64,000 nt of DNA. Origin: Rugalucina vietnamica. Taxonomy: Eukaryota > Mollusca > Bivalvia > Lucinida > Lucinidae. Below, piece by piece: positions 11,138-23,054 of the stretch. A program made the position numbers and the translations under genes. The DNA is taken from the NCBI GenBank assembly GCA_964017185.1, contig OZ024870.1:22281621-22345620 (forward strand). Direction: 5' to 3'. Every line of letters begins with the position of its first letter. Position 1 is the stretch's first letter. The notes under the pieces were generated by a model. It worked only from the letters and a program-made list of their open reading frames with translations, made no database searches and was not told the origin of the DNA.

Positions 11138-11627
11138 TAAAATAGCAACGCTTTTAGGCATTGCTTTTGGGTTGGTATTTTAAGTTCAAATGTAACTGTT
11201 CCTTGCCTTTCATACTTTGTAAATGTCGAACATCAAATGGTCAGAAAAAGACTGTTTTGAATTTTCATCCGAAGACGCCGTTTTATGAACTGCAGTGCCA
11301 GTCGAAAAAATCTTACAAAATGCCACACGCCACAAACGTGAAAAGGATCAATTTCGCACTGACTTTTTAATATACTCAACTACTAAAGAAAATTGGCACT
11401 TTCTGTTTTTGTCCTTCTGGAAAGGTACCAATATTAGATTTTGTAGTATGACTTTCTGTTTTTCCTTTGAAGTTTTTATAACATTAAATCCAATACAAGT
11501 CAATATGAAAAGAGGCGGGCCCACATATTATTACAAAGCAAAGAGGCGGGATGAAAGCCGTACAATAACTTCCTGATATTGGAAGATACAGTATGGATCT
11601 GCCAATTTGTGTTGTGTCATACTACAA
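11138..11627. other. Unassigned spacer
   Basis: Two overlapping 69- and 93-codon open frames lie here but show no domain and no composition shift. Nothing else is recognisable. Confidence 0.45.
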
Positions 11628-11724
11628 GTTAGTTAAAGACCTCGTAGAAAAAATAAGTAAAAACAGCTCGTCTTCGACTCGCTTTATTTTACTTATTTTT
11701 TCTACTCGGTACTTTAACTCTAAC
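11628..11724. mobile_element. 97-bp palindromic element
   Basis: The left arm GTTAGTTAAAGACCTCGTAG and following AAAAATAAGTAAAA are mirrored by TTTTACTTATTTTTTCTAC and GGTACTTTAACTCTAAC, with about 20 bp between the arms (CTCGTCTTCGACTCG). It is a hairpin-forming sequence with roughly 35-bp imperfect arms and no coding capacity, fitting a minimal foldback element. Confidence 0.7.
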
Positions 11725-11799
11725 TTAAAGCAAACGTTCATTGAGTAACAAGAGATCAAAGAGTTGTCTAGGAGAAACATTACTCTTAAATCTTTTAAT

Positions 11800-12315
11800 A
11801 TGACGTTGCGACTTCAAAACTAACGTTTGGGTTATTTTATGTCCGGCAGTGTCAGTCTCGGGAAACAAACTCCGTGTATGCTATCATTTGTGTAAACGTC
11901 ATACGTTAGAGAGCGTGTTCATACTGTACATAATTTCGGAAAGCACGCATTTCTATATTCATTTTAAAAAGAAAATGTTTTTACACATTTCCTATCATAT
12001 GCGCCATAGAATAAGCACTGTTTAGCAATATTTTCTTTCTTTGAAACATTTGTCAATATTTTGAACACTTTGGAACTTTAAAGTTTCCGAAATGTTCTCG
12101 GCGACCAGAAGATGCTATGTGAATATTTTACATTTTATAATCAATTATATGCGCTACATAAGATAGGGTATGTAAAATATTTCACAAATGACTCGTGCAA
12201 GCTCACCATAAATTTTCCGAACTTAGGGTTAGTCCGAAATGTTACTTTTACGTGTGACGTCACAGTTGTTTACGTAAAAGGTAGCATACACGGAGTTTGT
12301 TTCTCGACAGTGAGT
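11800..12315 (+). repeat. Dispersed repeat G, copy 2, with inverted ends
   Basis: Related to 6990-7330. GAAACAAACTCCGTGTATGC near 11866 is matched in inverted orientation by GCATACACGGAGTTTGTTTC near 12284. Flanking TTTACGTAAAC-type and TGACGTCA sequence extends the inverted repeat to about 45 bp. The span between the inverted ends (about 11845-12312) could therefore be a foldback or TIR element within repeat G. Confidence 0.55.
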
Positions 12316-12448
12316 GTATGTCTTCAGTAATTTTTGAAAAAAAGAAACAACATTTTCACGTCTAGAATGCAAAAAACAATGCTGACAAAAGAGCATTTTC
12401 AAATTTTGCACTTTTTCGTTGCAACGTTTGATATCAGATGGCTGGCGT

Positions 12449-12494
12449 ATTGTATTGTATTGTATTGTATTGTATTGTATTGTATTGTATTTTT
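12449..12494 (+). repeat. (TATTG)n pentanucleotide microsatellite
   Basis: About nine units of GTATT in register. Pentamer frame-neutrality keeps both strands open over it, which explains the small open frames there. Confidence 0.95.
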
Positions 12495-13206
12495 GCATTT
12501 TATTGTTTTATATTAATCAACTGAATGAAAATTCAATCTAGCAATATAAAATGTAATGTTTTTATTTGTAATATTCTCTTAATCCCCTCTGGCTTGTCTG
12601 TTGGTCGTATTGTACCAATAAAACGGGTTTTCGGTTATCAGTCAAACTGGACCCCTGCGTTGTTCGATCAAATTCTTGTGTTGTTGTTTTCTTTGGTGGG
12701 TACCATATTCATTTTAATTACCACACCTGCCCTTATAAGCACATACGAAAGTTTTGTGTTGCATTCTTTAGAAAATGGTACTGATAAACAAAAATGAATG
12801 AATGAATCAATCAATCAATCAAAAAGATTAGGCGGGCACTGCTTGAGTGACCATACTGCATATGAGTGTGTAACACTCATCGCATCAACTGACTGTCTTG
12901 GTTCATAGGTTGATACTTCTTCAGCGATGGCTCTAGATTCCATATGTTCAAATCCAAGGCGTAGAAAGTTGACCTAGGCATTGCGCAATACGTATATTCG
13001 CGACGAAACCAAAGACCTAAACCAGCTGCGAAGTTAAGTTGTTATTAATGTGCACATTTTGTTTCCGCGTATACAGCCAGAAAACACAGGGTTCGCTGTA
13101 TTATTTCAAACAACTGGCCGTCTTACCTTCCATATCACTTGTAAGACTGACGCGTGTTGCAAACATATATAATCTTCACTGAATTTTCTGCGATCTTTAA
13201 ACAGTA
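12495..13206. other. Unassigned spacer
   Basis: A short (AATG)/(AATC) tract is at about 12793-12822. The 90-codon frame at 12525-12797 contains a hydrophobic stretch in its second half but no recognised family, and it ends directly against the microsatellite. It is not called as a gene. Confidence 0.4.
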
Positions 13207-13498
13207 TGCACTAGTCATTTGAAACCCCGGCCCCCAACCCCGGGGTAGAGTAGGGGAAATGAGCGGGGTTTTGACCAAAACAGCCCTGTCAGTGCGAAAT
13301 AACTACCAAGAGTTTGCATTATTTGTCAAAGAGGGCATTGAAATAAAAAGATAGCGGACAGCGGGAGAAATTAGCCGTGGTTTAACCAACCAGCTGTCCC
13401 CGCAGGTCGGGGGTTTTAGCAGGGATCCGCTGGACCAGAAGTCGAAGCCCCCGCTATTCCCCGGGGGTGGGAGGCCTGTGTTACAAATGACTTGTGCA
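13207..13498. mobile_element. GC-rich TIR element, about 292 bp
   Basis: The left end TGCACTAGTCATTTGAAACC then CCGG...AACCCCGGGG is matched at the right end, inverted, by CCCCGGGGGTGGGAGGCCTG then TTACAAATGACTTGTGCA. Imperfect terminal inverted repeats are therefore about 45 bp. The interior is also relatively GC-rich, unlike its flanks, and has no open frame of note. It fits a non-autonomous DNA transposon. No target duplication is evident. Confidence 0.75.
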
Positions 13499-15159
13499 TT
13501 ATGTCAGTGATTTGAACTGGGAAAATCTCGCAAACATTCAAACGGTTTTCATTATTTTGCTATGTCATATGAAACTTCTCTTCGGCATTTACGTTATGAC
13601 AAGGTCAGATGCAAACTAGGCTGTACAGACAAAACTGATGGTCCATTAACTCTTATTGTAGCTACGTTTGAATAAAAGCATTTAATATTTTACTTCTGTC
13701 AGCAGCAATTTTACCGAATATTTGCTATTGACATACTTCTGTCGATAGACACTGCGTAATTGATAAAAAATGTCAAACCAGACAACAAAATGAATCTCAG
13801 CCACTTATTTAGAATTCATGGATTTGCCGTATTTTGAAGAATACAATTTTTTGCGAGTGTAAGAGAGGAATCCAAACATGCGAAAGCCCAAATGTGTTTG
13901 TAAAAACATTATAATTACTTTTTTTCTGCATCCTGAATGAACTACAGGTTTGGTCCATTTGTAGTAGACTTGGTCGACTTTGATCGATTTGTGACGCCAA
14001 GAGTCACCGACTTGCTAATTTCAAATGACACTTACATGTACCTCGTAAACGGGACAAGTTTATCGCTAAAAAGACGCGGCAAATTTTAATATGGAGTTTT
14101 GTGTAATAAAGAGGCCTCATCTATTTTTTATAAGCTTATTATCAGACCCTATGACCAAGCAGCGTTCGAGACAGACATAAATGAATTAGAATTTTAGTTT
14201 TCAACCTGGATTTGCCACCATGGGTGGCCCGAGTTTGTTTATTTACGCGTTCCCGGGTTTACTTTAACGCACAACATGATCTCACGTCGGATGCAAAATT
14301 TTGCAATATTTGATATTATGTACAAACAACGTTTTTCCTTCACCATACGCAGACAGATCACGGAACACTTATCCTAATCATAGATAAACTCTTGAAACGA
14401 CGATTTCAGTTTCTCGGGCATTTCTAAAGCGTATTAGATACAAAAACAATATCGGTTTTTTGCATGACACCTCATATTATAGCCTGGGCTACTAATATAA
14501 CAATGGAAAATAAATAATTTTTAATTTCAAAAAAATACAAAAAAAAAGACATTACATCTAAACCCGTCTACGTCACCTAGAAATTTATTACCAACAGACT
14601 CGGCGCTGCGTGAGCGCTATTTAGTCACGCTGGCTGAAACACATGGATTCCTGAGGATCAAACGACGGACCCATGTGGCTGATTAATTAAATTATCTTTA
14701 TCAGTGTGTGCAGCCATTCTGTCTCGCCTTTTTCATGTTTGCAAAAATATCTGCAGCAAAATATATTTATACTTCTTATTGATGACCATACTTTATTCCA
14801 AGATATAAAATAAAACGCATGTTTGATGAATAAATATAAATAATTTTGCTTACTTTTTGTCAGATAGCTATGTCGTTGGGAGCATCAAATGCAATATTTT
14901 CATGAGGAGCGATTTAATAATAAAATGCCAGTTCCTTGGAAAAAGTGCTTATCAAAATGCTTACAATACGTAAAATAAACAGGCGGATAGTTTTTTGCCA
15001 AAACCACAGAGATTTGAAAGCCAATTTTCATAGTTCTGTTAGGCGTTATATACATGTATATAACTTACAAACCTAAATGTACATAACAACTTTCTTTGTC
15101 GCACGTACAAATTACAACACGCTGGCACATGAAGGTCAAGGACTCTTGGTCGCAAAAGT
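13499..15159. other. Unassigned AT-rich stretch
   Basis: No gene, repeat unit or RNA recognised; only short A-runs, for example near 14530-14550. Confidence 0.45.
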
Positions 15160-15335
15160 TATGTTGTTGTTGGTTGATTTTGTGTTTTACGTCCCACTCA
15201 ACAGCTAAGGTCATATGGAGACGGGGCATCGGTATAAAGTCTCACCCGAAAGACTGGAGAAGCCCGGCATCGAACCCACGACCACTCATTTACAAGGCGA
15301 GTGGCTTATTCACTGCGCCACGGAGGCTTCTAAAA
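15160..15335 (-). mobile_element. tRNA-derived SINE, minus strand (S4)
   Basis: On the minus strand: A-box-like CCGTGGCGCAGTGAATAAGC, B-box-like GTGGGTTCGATGCC, then GACTTTATACCGATGCCCCG and a tail with TTAGCTGTTGAGTGGGACG. It belongs to the S2/S8 tail type rather than the S3 body type. Confidence 0.75.
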
Positions 15336-16080
15336 TTAATGTTGTGCAGTCGTCGATTAGAGATCGAGTAGCGGCAAAAAGCGATTTGAAATACTTTATG
15401 AGACGTTGCAAATATAATCAATTGATAAGCTTTGTCAGCATTTGAGCAATTTGCAATTTTTAAATCATCATACACATTTGCAGCGTTTATCAAACTAAAG
15501 GAAAGGTGTTGACTTATGCGAAAGGTTTTGATGCTATTTGTAAATGACTGCAAACACATTCTTACCTTTGCAGGAAAATTATTCACTGGTGTACTATGAG
15601 TGCATATGCTGTTTTAAAATAGATTTGCAAAAGTCACAAACGCAAAGGACATGAACCGATTTGCAACAAAGCAAAACCTAACAAAAATTTGCAAAGATGA
15701 GGGTAACATTTTCAAACATTTGCAGACATGCCAAGGGAATGCAAACTTTCTCTAACATTTACATGCTTTTCCACAGGCAATATTTTATTGTAAACCGCGG
15801 CAGAAATGGGTCTTTGTACATATTAGAAAATAAATGATCAAATAAACAGGTTTCTGAGGAAAAAACATAGAGTCAAACCGATGTCAAATATGTGATATGT
15901 TTGAAAGGACGACTTAATATGATCAAATAAATGCAAATTAATCCCATACATTTACAAATGTTTCAATAATCTGAATAGAAAAGACAAAGATAAGCGGTAT
16001 TTCCATTTATGCGCAGAATTTAACAAATTCGACACAAAGATAACTAGTGGTATTCGACTAACATTTGCATATATTAGTAA
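15336..16080. other. TTTGCA-rich stretch
   Basis: ATTTGCA, TTTGCAAA and TGCAAA recur many times on both strands across about 750 bp, far denser than in the flanks. A similar but weaker density occurs at 4230-5100. This may be the remains of a DNA element with repeated subterminal binding words; ends were not found. Confidence 0.35.
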
Positions 16081-16610
16081 AAAATCTGAAATTGGCCTTT
16101 TCATGCAGTGTCAAAGCAAGCTAACAACATTGGCTTTACTCCAGAAATCATGTTGAACCCGATGAAAATTTTTCATCCTCATAGTTTGTTTTTGTTGAAT
16201 TTTTGGAAAATCAATACTGTATGACGTAAATCACTGGCGTTGACGATTCGGTTTTGGTATGAAATTTAAGCAGACTGGCTGTTTGTACTTTTGTGTTTGA
16301 AAATATTTTGCAGAAATATCATGTATTCTTTAAGAAATAATCATCATCACGGCCAATTTAAAGTTTTCAAAGTCTTTGAGTATATTTGCTCAATAAGGCC
16401 AAACGTACAGTTGACGTAACGCACAATACTGGTGACGCGTTCACATTTTGAGACCCGACGTGTAGATAGTTTAGGCGAGTGATGCAACAGGAATTATAAA
16501 CATGTACCATCTGATTCTTTGAAATACAAATATTTGAAATAATATCATTTTTAAAAAAATGAAACAAAACTTTTTTTTCCACTTTTGTTCCTCTCTATGT
16601 TTGTTCGAAT
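16081..16610. other. Unassigned spacer
   Basis: No supported feature. Confidence 0.4.
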
Positions 16611-16740
16611 TGATGCTTAACGTCCCAGTTAACAAATATGGTCATGACGAGACAAAGCTTCCATTATATGGGAATTCTTTTTAAGATGTCATGACAGACA
16701 AAATATTCTTCGAAAATACAACCAAACAACTAAACAGCAC
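16611..16740 (-). mobile_element. SINE 3-prime fragment, minus strand (S5)
   Basis: GATGCTTAACGTCCCAGTTAAC followed by GGTCATGACGAGACAAAGC is the reverse complement of the S8-type tail (GTTGACTG...ACGTTAAGCATC). The tRNA head is absent or too worn to see. Confidence 0.6.
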
Positions 16741-17696
16741 ACGCTTATATGTATGTGTGGTATGATGAGAACACTTTTCCTAGGCAGGCACCTATGAAGC
16801 TAACTAGTATTGGGTGGCTGGCGAGTACACTATAAGCTTTTCCTGGGGATACAAATCAATTTATTTCTCACAACCTCGATGGGCGGGGCCCTTGATATTT
16901 AGAGACTCTTAGTGTGAATGTATGACGCTAAAGGGTAAAGTATACTGCTTACATGAATCGGCATTGTTTTAACAAACATGTAGAAGTACCACTATATATG
17001 GCGATATCTAACCGTAAACATAATATGACCAGACGTATGACATAGATTTTGATGTAACGTAGAAACTATCTATCAAACAGCTCTAGACTATCATGGCGAA
17101 TTACTTATTTGAAATACATGTATATACTCCTGAAAATAAGGTCATTTTATTATTATTATTATTATTATTATTTTCTCAATAGATAATGAAAATTTATATT
17201 TCATTTTTATCATTCATAAAAATCGAATGACACAAAACTGCCTTTGGCATGTAGTGTGTGTACGTCTTATAAATGGTCAGTAATCAAAGCAAATGCTCCA
17301 TGGGTATTAGGTTGCAAATAGATGGGGGCCAGTCCAGTGAATCTTCCATGCTTTCTTTCTTCCCGACAAAACTGGAGTAGTCATAGGTTCGGTCCAGGGT
17401 TCTCCATCTTTTTGGATGTGGTTTACGACATACCATGTCACCATACGGCACTAGCAATTAGTAAGTTGCAAAACCAGACAAAACAACAACGCATACAGTT
17501 TTAGGTCAGGAATAGAGTAGGGCAAGAAATAATGTCAAGGTAACTAGCTCTTTCCCAGAAAGGTAGCTACCGTGAACTTGATGAAATACCATTTTGTTGT
17601 GTCACTGGGGATGTCATGACATCCAAGTGAAGAACTAAGGTTAATACGTTTGGATAGTTTGACTGAACTAGGCTCAGACTTTAATTATTTGTTTGT
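16741..17696. other. Unassigned stretch with an (ATT)n microsatellite
   Basis: (ATT)n at about 17148-17174. A stretch at 17310-17480 with AGGTTCGGTCCAGG resembles a B box and might be another worn SINE, but an A box is not convincing. Confidence 0.4.
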
Positions 17697-17860
17697 TTTA
17701 AGGTTTCATGTCCCAGTCAAGACTTTTTTCACTGTTTCCTGGGTATAAACCAGTAAACGTACCTTGCTCATGGACACAACACGGTGCCGGTAGAAGGGAT
17801 CGAACCCAGAACCTCTCGATTCGAATTCAGATGCTCTACCACTAGGGCGAGGCGCTCTGG
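17697..17860 (-). mobile_element. tRNA-derived SINE, minus strand (S6)
   Basis: Minus-strand head GCCTCGCCCTAGTGGTAGAG (A box) and GGGTTCGATCCC (B box near 17805), then a body with GTGTTGTGTCCATGAGCAAG, GGTTTATACCCAGGAAACAG and the tail TGACTGGGACATGAAACC. It is a close relative of S3, with a good B box. Confidence 0.85.
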
Positions 17861-18850
17861 ACTTTATTTATTAAGCGGTTTGCAAGGGATGAGATGGTCA
17901 GCCGGTAGGAAGTAAGCTGTGAATGGACACACAAGCAGTCCGTCTTTTTCTCACAGCTCCGATAGACGGGGTTCCGTCACAGTGAAGCTGAAATAGACTT
18001 GCTGACCGCTACTTCTGTAGTGGTTCTGTTTGTCCTGTGTTTTGTTCAGATTTTCGCAGTTTGTTTCAATGTACCTTTTAATACATGCATATTCAGTTTA
18101 GCTAGCGCTATTGAGTGACCACCTTTGGAGAAATGATGCTCACTCAGCTTACGATGTATTCCTATTACTTACTTTTACCTTTTGAAACGGACGCAAAACT
18201 TAATACACAGTATAGCAACCAATTACAACATTTATTTGTAACGCGAAATATACTGTCTGCCAAACACGCATGGCCGTGTTCGAAAATGCGTTTTCTTAGT
18301 TTCCTTTTCACATATATATCTTGATTAGACCGCTTTGAACCACACTGGAATTTTTATACATTTTGAGCGATCAGTTAATATCCTTACCAGTCGTTTCAAT
18401 AACAGGTCTCCCTGATGCAGATTACCATTATGTAGTGCACATTTCTTCCACAGCTGACAGACATATGCTCTATTCAAAAGAAGAAGAAGAGTTTTTTCCA
18501 TGACCACTGTACCGGGTGCGAGTATCTATTTCTTGTCTATCATAATGAACTGGGCACGCTATCGATCCAACTAAAGCACCTGTTCAGTAGAAAGGAATCT
18601 TCTTATAACCATAGGATTACAAGGCAAACATGTTTGCTGCCACTGCATAGAGACCAAATCTAAAACTCGCATGTGCCCGGCATGAATCTGCGTTTTTATA
18701 CTACGAAGACTGTAGGTTTTCGCGTGAATCGTGACTTAAAATGCACACATTTTAGTCTGGGTTTGCTTTAACTTTCAATTGTCTAAACTGATCCCTTTAT
18801 TCGATTTAATACGCAATATAAGTGGCTCACACTGTTTGGTCGGGAGGGAT
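17861..18850. other. Unassigned stretch
   Basis: No supported feature; several 60-70-codon frames without domains. Confidence 0.4.
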
Positions 18851-19041
18851 CGAAAGTCTCTCAACGCAGACTTACACAGACTTGCGTAAAGGGTGTATCT
18901 ATTATTTTTTGTCATTTCTGGTCGAAACGTTTTGTAGATGTTTTATAAAACTACTCTTTTAAGCGAACGGAACTTTTGTCCAGAAATCGCAAAACATGAC
19001 AGAATAGCATTTTTACGTAAGTCTGCATCGAGTGATTTTCG
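18851..19041. mobile_element. Small inverted-repeat element, about 190 bp
   Basis: CGAAAGTCTCTCAACGCAGA then CTTAC at 18851-18876 is matched in inverted orientation at 19016-19041 (GTAAGTCTGCATCGAGTGAT then TTTCG). Inverted ends are about 25 bp with a few mismatches. The interior also contains partly complementary words (TTTCTGG / CCAGAAA). It is a probable MITE. Confidence 0.55.
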
Positions 19042-19595
19042 CTAATATGTGACGAGGCTTTTAGAAACAAACTCACGACGATTTAGATTAATATAACGAT
19101 GAACGCTGTGAATTAATACAAAATGCATTTAGCTCGTTGGCGTTTAATTTTTTAGACATTTATTTGCAATACAGGATTCCTTCACTTGAAACTTGGCGTT
19201 AAGGAGAAATAAATCCAGTGGTTTATGGTTTCCTTTGATCAAAGCAAAAACAAACTTGGTGGTCGTCTGTACGCAGGAAATGAAACGAATTATAATGACC
19301 GAATCTAATTGCTCGTATGTTTCTCTCTATACAATAAAATACTAAAGACTAGGTTTTACATAATGTGATTTTAATGTTATTCTCTTCAGATGTCGATTCA
19401 ACATGTAGTCCATTTTGTTTGTTTTTATTTTTCTTAATTTATTTTTCTATTCATTTATTTTCATCCGTTAAACATCTCTATGTATATAATGTAAACAGAG
19501 CAATGGTATCCCTAAAATGATTAGTTTGTTAAATGCCGAAAGTATTCCCATGGCTCACAGGAGGACAATATCTGCATCAAATTTCTCATAATTAG
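19042..19595. other. Unassigned AT-rich spacer
   Basis: No supported feature. Confidence 0.4.
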
Positions 19596-19700
19596 AACTG
19601 CGAGGTTCAAATCAAATAGATACATGTACAAAATAAGCAGACAGTCGAAATGCCTTCAAATGAGGATCAAAGATTGGGTAGTTATTTTACCCTACCGAAG
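19596..19700 (+). repeat. Dispersed repeat F, copy 1
   Basis: Shares TACATGTACAAAA.AAGC.GA, CAGT.GAAAT, AA.GAGGATCAA.G.TTGGG and CCCTACC.AAG with 23055-23150 (dots mark differences). Family unknown. It lies just outside TIR element Q. Confidence 0.6.
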
Positions 19701-19740
19701 CTGCGTTCATTTGCAGTATTTGATCCCGGGTGCACATTTA

Positions 19741-21655
19741 GGGAGCGACCATTTGATTTTTATGGGGAGGGCTGGAAGATTTATTTCAGCCTGGGTATTT
19801 TGTTTCGACCATCCTTTATCCTGGATTTTTATTTTTTTGTAAAGGAGGATCCTGGATTTGTTTTTTCATATACTTTTCAAAAGTTATATATAAAATGTTA
19901 GCTTAAATTGGTAAAGGAGGAGAAACCCTTTAAAAATAGGTGACAAAGGAATAGCAATGACATACTATATCAGCTCAGTTGGGCTAAAATGCCCTAGCAA
20001 GTATTTATAAAGAGGCATCTATATAATATCAAATTTCTGTTTCAGTGATGATACTTGTTTCAAGTGAATCGTGGTACTAGAAAACCAACATTCTGCTTAT
20101 GCGAAATCAAAGACACTGATCAGCTGTGCAGTGACTTTACAGCTGATCAGCACCTTTGTTTTCACTCTATAGAAAATACATTAATTATTTATATACTCAG
20201 TACAAAAAGAAACGCAAAGTTTTGATTTTTATTTTTTTCGCATAAGTATAATATATTTTCAAAGCCTAAGTGATTCTAGGGATTTGCCATTCATTTGAGA
20301 GTTTCACAACTGAGTTTCGGTGCGATTTGAAAGCGGGTGTAATTTTTAGGTGAAAACTTGTGAAATCAACATTTTTCTCCAAAAAACTCAATTGAGAGAA
20401 TAATTAAATAAATTTTGCTTCGAGTATGATCATTGTGGTCCAGCTAATCATAAATACACAAAATTAATTGAATTTCATTAAAAGAAAAAAAATTGCTTGG
20501 ATTTTTAAAAATGTCTTTTATGAAAAATAACAAGCTCTTTCGAATTTCGGCATTTTGGTCTCCTTTGCGGTAAATGATGTCCCTATTTCGATTAAATAAT
20601 GTTAGTTAACATAAATGTGACTCTCTTAAAGCTTTCCCTCAATTAAAACTTTTTCAGAACTTCCGGTTCATTGAAAACAGTTTCTTTTGGTGATAAAATC
20701 AAGGTTAAGACAAGGATTTCGAATATGATAGCATGAAACTTTAATACAGTATTCAATGTCAATTTAACGTAATTTGCAGTTTACTAGTTTCCCCAAATTA
20801 ATTTTTAGACATTCTTAAAATTTTGTCAATTTGGTCAAAATGTAAGGTGCGTTTCATTTTATGAACAGTATACAGCTGTGTTTTAAGCATTTCATTCTTC
20901 TTAAAGAAGTGTATACTCATATCATTTGCAGCCAAGTCCAATTTTTACGTATGCCACAATTTTTTAAAGTGTGCCAGATTGACCATCGTCATGAGCATTT
21001 TGGCCACTTATTCATGTTGTTGACTAAAGCAGCCAAAGATAGTCATAGTGACTCACAAACTCAAAGGCAATCATAAACTGATGAAGTATCGTTTTAAGGC
21101 AAAAAAGTGAACAGAAGAGGTTTTTAAAGTGTTAAAAAAGAGTATTCATCACCACAAATTCTTGCTACTTTTTGTTTATGGGTACTCTTTATTGACCCCA
21201 AAAAACATAATGTTTCCGTGTTCGAAAAAAATATGAAATTCAGTCAGCGGGTAGGCGACATGTCATTCTTTGTTTTCTGTAAATTTGAAATTGTTATCTT
21301 TAAAATTGTACAAGTTATGACAGAAAGTATACCTTTTGCGTTTCTTTATGTACTGAGTATATTTGTATTGTATTCATTTTGTTGTACCTTTCACCTTGGT
21401 TAATATAAAAATATGCATATCAGCAATTCCAGTTCAAATTCAAAAGGAAAAAAAAAAATGACATTTAAAATCCTTGTTCACAAGTTTCTGCTTATTTGCC
21501 ATTAAAACACTCAATTTCCTTAAACATTGTCCTGGATATTTTTTTTGTTTGTTCGATCATCCTGGATTTTTTTTTTGTTAACATCATTGTTCTGGAAATT
21601 TTTTTTCAAAAAATCTTCCAGCCCCCCCCCCAATAAAAATCAAATGGTCGCTCCC
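19741..21655. mobile_element. TIR element Q, about 1.9 kb, carrying nested element R
   Basis: The left end GGGAGCGACCATTTGATTTT then TATGGGGAGGGCTGGAAGA is matched inverted at the right end (TCTTCCAGCCCCCCCCCCAA then AAAATCAAATGGTCGCTCCC). The terminal inverted repeats are about 45 bp. TTA flanks both ends. Sequence next to the ends, CATCCT..ATCCTGGATTTTT on the left and ATCATCCTGGATTTTTTTTT on the right, repeats in the same orientation. No transposase frame is seen. About 1.17 kb of its length is nested R; a worn family-M core is at about 20100-20165. Confidence 0.8.
20194..21359. mobile_element. TIR element R, about 1.17 kb, nested in Q
   Basis: ACTCAGTACAAAAAGAAACG then CAAA at the left is matched inverted at the right (TTTGCGTTTCTTTATGTACT then GAGT). 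The inverted ends are about 25 bp with one or two mismatches and TA/ATA flank both sides. TA flanks suggest the Tc1/mariner superfamily. No transposase domain is visible in any frame; the longest frames inside are 60-70 codons. It is therefore non-autonomous or heavily decayed. Confidence 0.8.
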
Positions 21656-22309
21656 TTAAATCCCATTGAGTAGCGTTCATTGTCTTGCCATTAAATTTTA
21701 TTTAGACCCATAATAAGCCTTTAGTGTGTATTTGCTTTGGAAATTTGATGCTACGCTTTTCCGTTCGCATTTTATCTGTAAATCTTATGGGGGGTGTCGC
21801 TACTTTTCGAGTGTGCCGCAACTTTTGACGTTACGTCAATGTATTTCTCGCCATTCGTTCTTTTAGAAAGTGAGAATAGAGGGACAATTAAATTTAAACT
21901 CCCAACATAGACACCAGGTGGGAAAGAAAATACATAAAACACAACAAAACATTTTTCCAACAACACACACGAAGAGCAGAATTACTAGCTCTTTCTAAAC
22001 AAGGTAGCCATCCGTCTGAGTTTCAACCGGAACGAAAAGCAACGAGCACGACAGAGAGGTAGGACAATAAACAGTCGTACAATGAAGATAAACCACTGTT
22101 CCTGGACACCGATTATCTTTCTTACTGGGGACAAGTATAATGAAGATAAACCACTTTTCCTGGGACACCGATTATCGTTTTTACTGAGGACAAGTATTCG
22201 CCAGGGCTGTATATCGCTAAAATCATTCACATAACTATTTTTAATTGAAGTCCATTCTTTTAAAAGCACAGTTGCATCTAAATTTCCACCCCATCATCAA
22301 ATCATCGCG
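21656..22309. other. Unassigned stretch with a 58-bp tandem duplication
   Basis: AATGAAGATAAACCACT.TTC followed by ACACCGATTATC.TT.TTACT and GGACAAGTAT occurs twice head to tail, at about 22081 and 22139. No gene is supported. Confidence 0.6.
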
Positions 22310-22462
22310 TTGATTTGGCTTTGTTACAGCATTCCAGTAAACATTTTTTCAGTCATGTCGGGACCGGGAGCCTTCCTGGGTGAGCTCAATGAGACCTAGG
22401 TATCGAACACAAGACCTCTCGCTCCGGAGTCTTGTGTTTTACCCCTAGCCACCGCGCTCTCC
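22310..22462 (-). mobile_element. tRNA-derived SINE, minus strand (S7)
   Basis: Minus strand: GCGCGGTGGCTAGGGGTAAA (A-box-like), GTGTTCGATACC (decayed B box near 22400), then CACCCAGGAAGGCTCCCGGT and CCCGACATGACTGAAAAAAT as in S3. Shorter and more worn than S3. Confidence 0.75.
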
Positions 22463-22899
22463 TAACAATGAAACTGTAAGTTTTAGTAGAAAGTTTTACC
22501 ACTGAAAGGACGCGCTTGGTACTGATTCATATTGCTCGGTGCTATGCGTTGACCAAACTAATCCCAAATCGACTAACTGGGTGTAGCCCCAATATGCATG
22601 GGTTGCATGGTAACCTTAAAGCATATCATTCAGATGGGCGTGATGCGGGATGTGTGAGCGATGACCGATTGGAAATCAATTTCGATGGGAATTTCAATCC
22701 TTTATATCCTTATATGTATCACAAAGTGTCGTTGTTATGATTTTACAAATCAATACTAGACAGTAAACATTTGGTTTATTTTATATATCTTTTATATTTT
22801 TTTTTCTTATTTTATTTATTTACTTTGCATTATTTTTTCCGCAGAGTCACAGAAGAAATGTAAGTCGAAATGTATATCAATAACTGTTTTGTGTCATGT
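22463..22899. other. Unassigned spacer
   Basis: No supported feature; a T-rich run lies near 22795-22835. Confidence 0.4.
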
Positions 22900-23025
22900 G
22901 CACAAAATACACCCGGATGCAAATATACCAGGGTGCAAAAATACACCCGGGTGCAATTTTAATTGGCTCCACCTCGACTGGAGGGGGCAAATTTGCATTC
23001 GGGTGTATTTTTGCACTATTTTCTT
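22900..23025. mobile_element. Palindromic CACCCGG(G/A)TGCAA element
   Basis: TGCAAAAATACACCCGGGTG then CAA near 22937 is matched inverted by TTGCATTCGGGTGTATTTTT then GCA near 22994, about 35 bp apart. An extra partial arm (ACACCCGGATGCAAATATAC) lies to the left. It is a small hairpin element. Both strands stay open across it, which explains the overlapping 128- and 116-codon frames. Confidence 0.6.
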
Positions 23026-23054
23026 AAATGCCGCACATGAACTCGGCTTCACAA

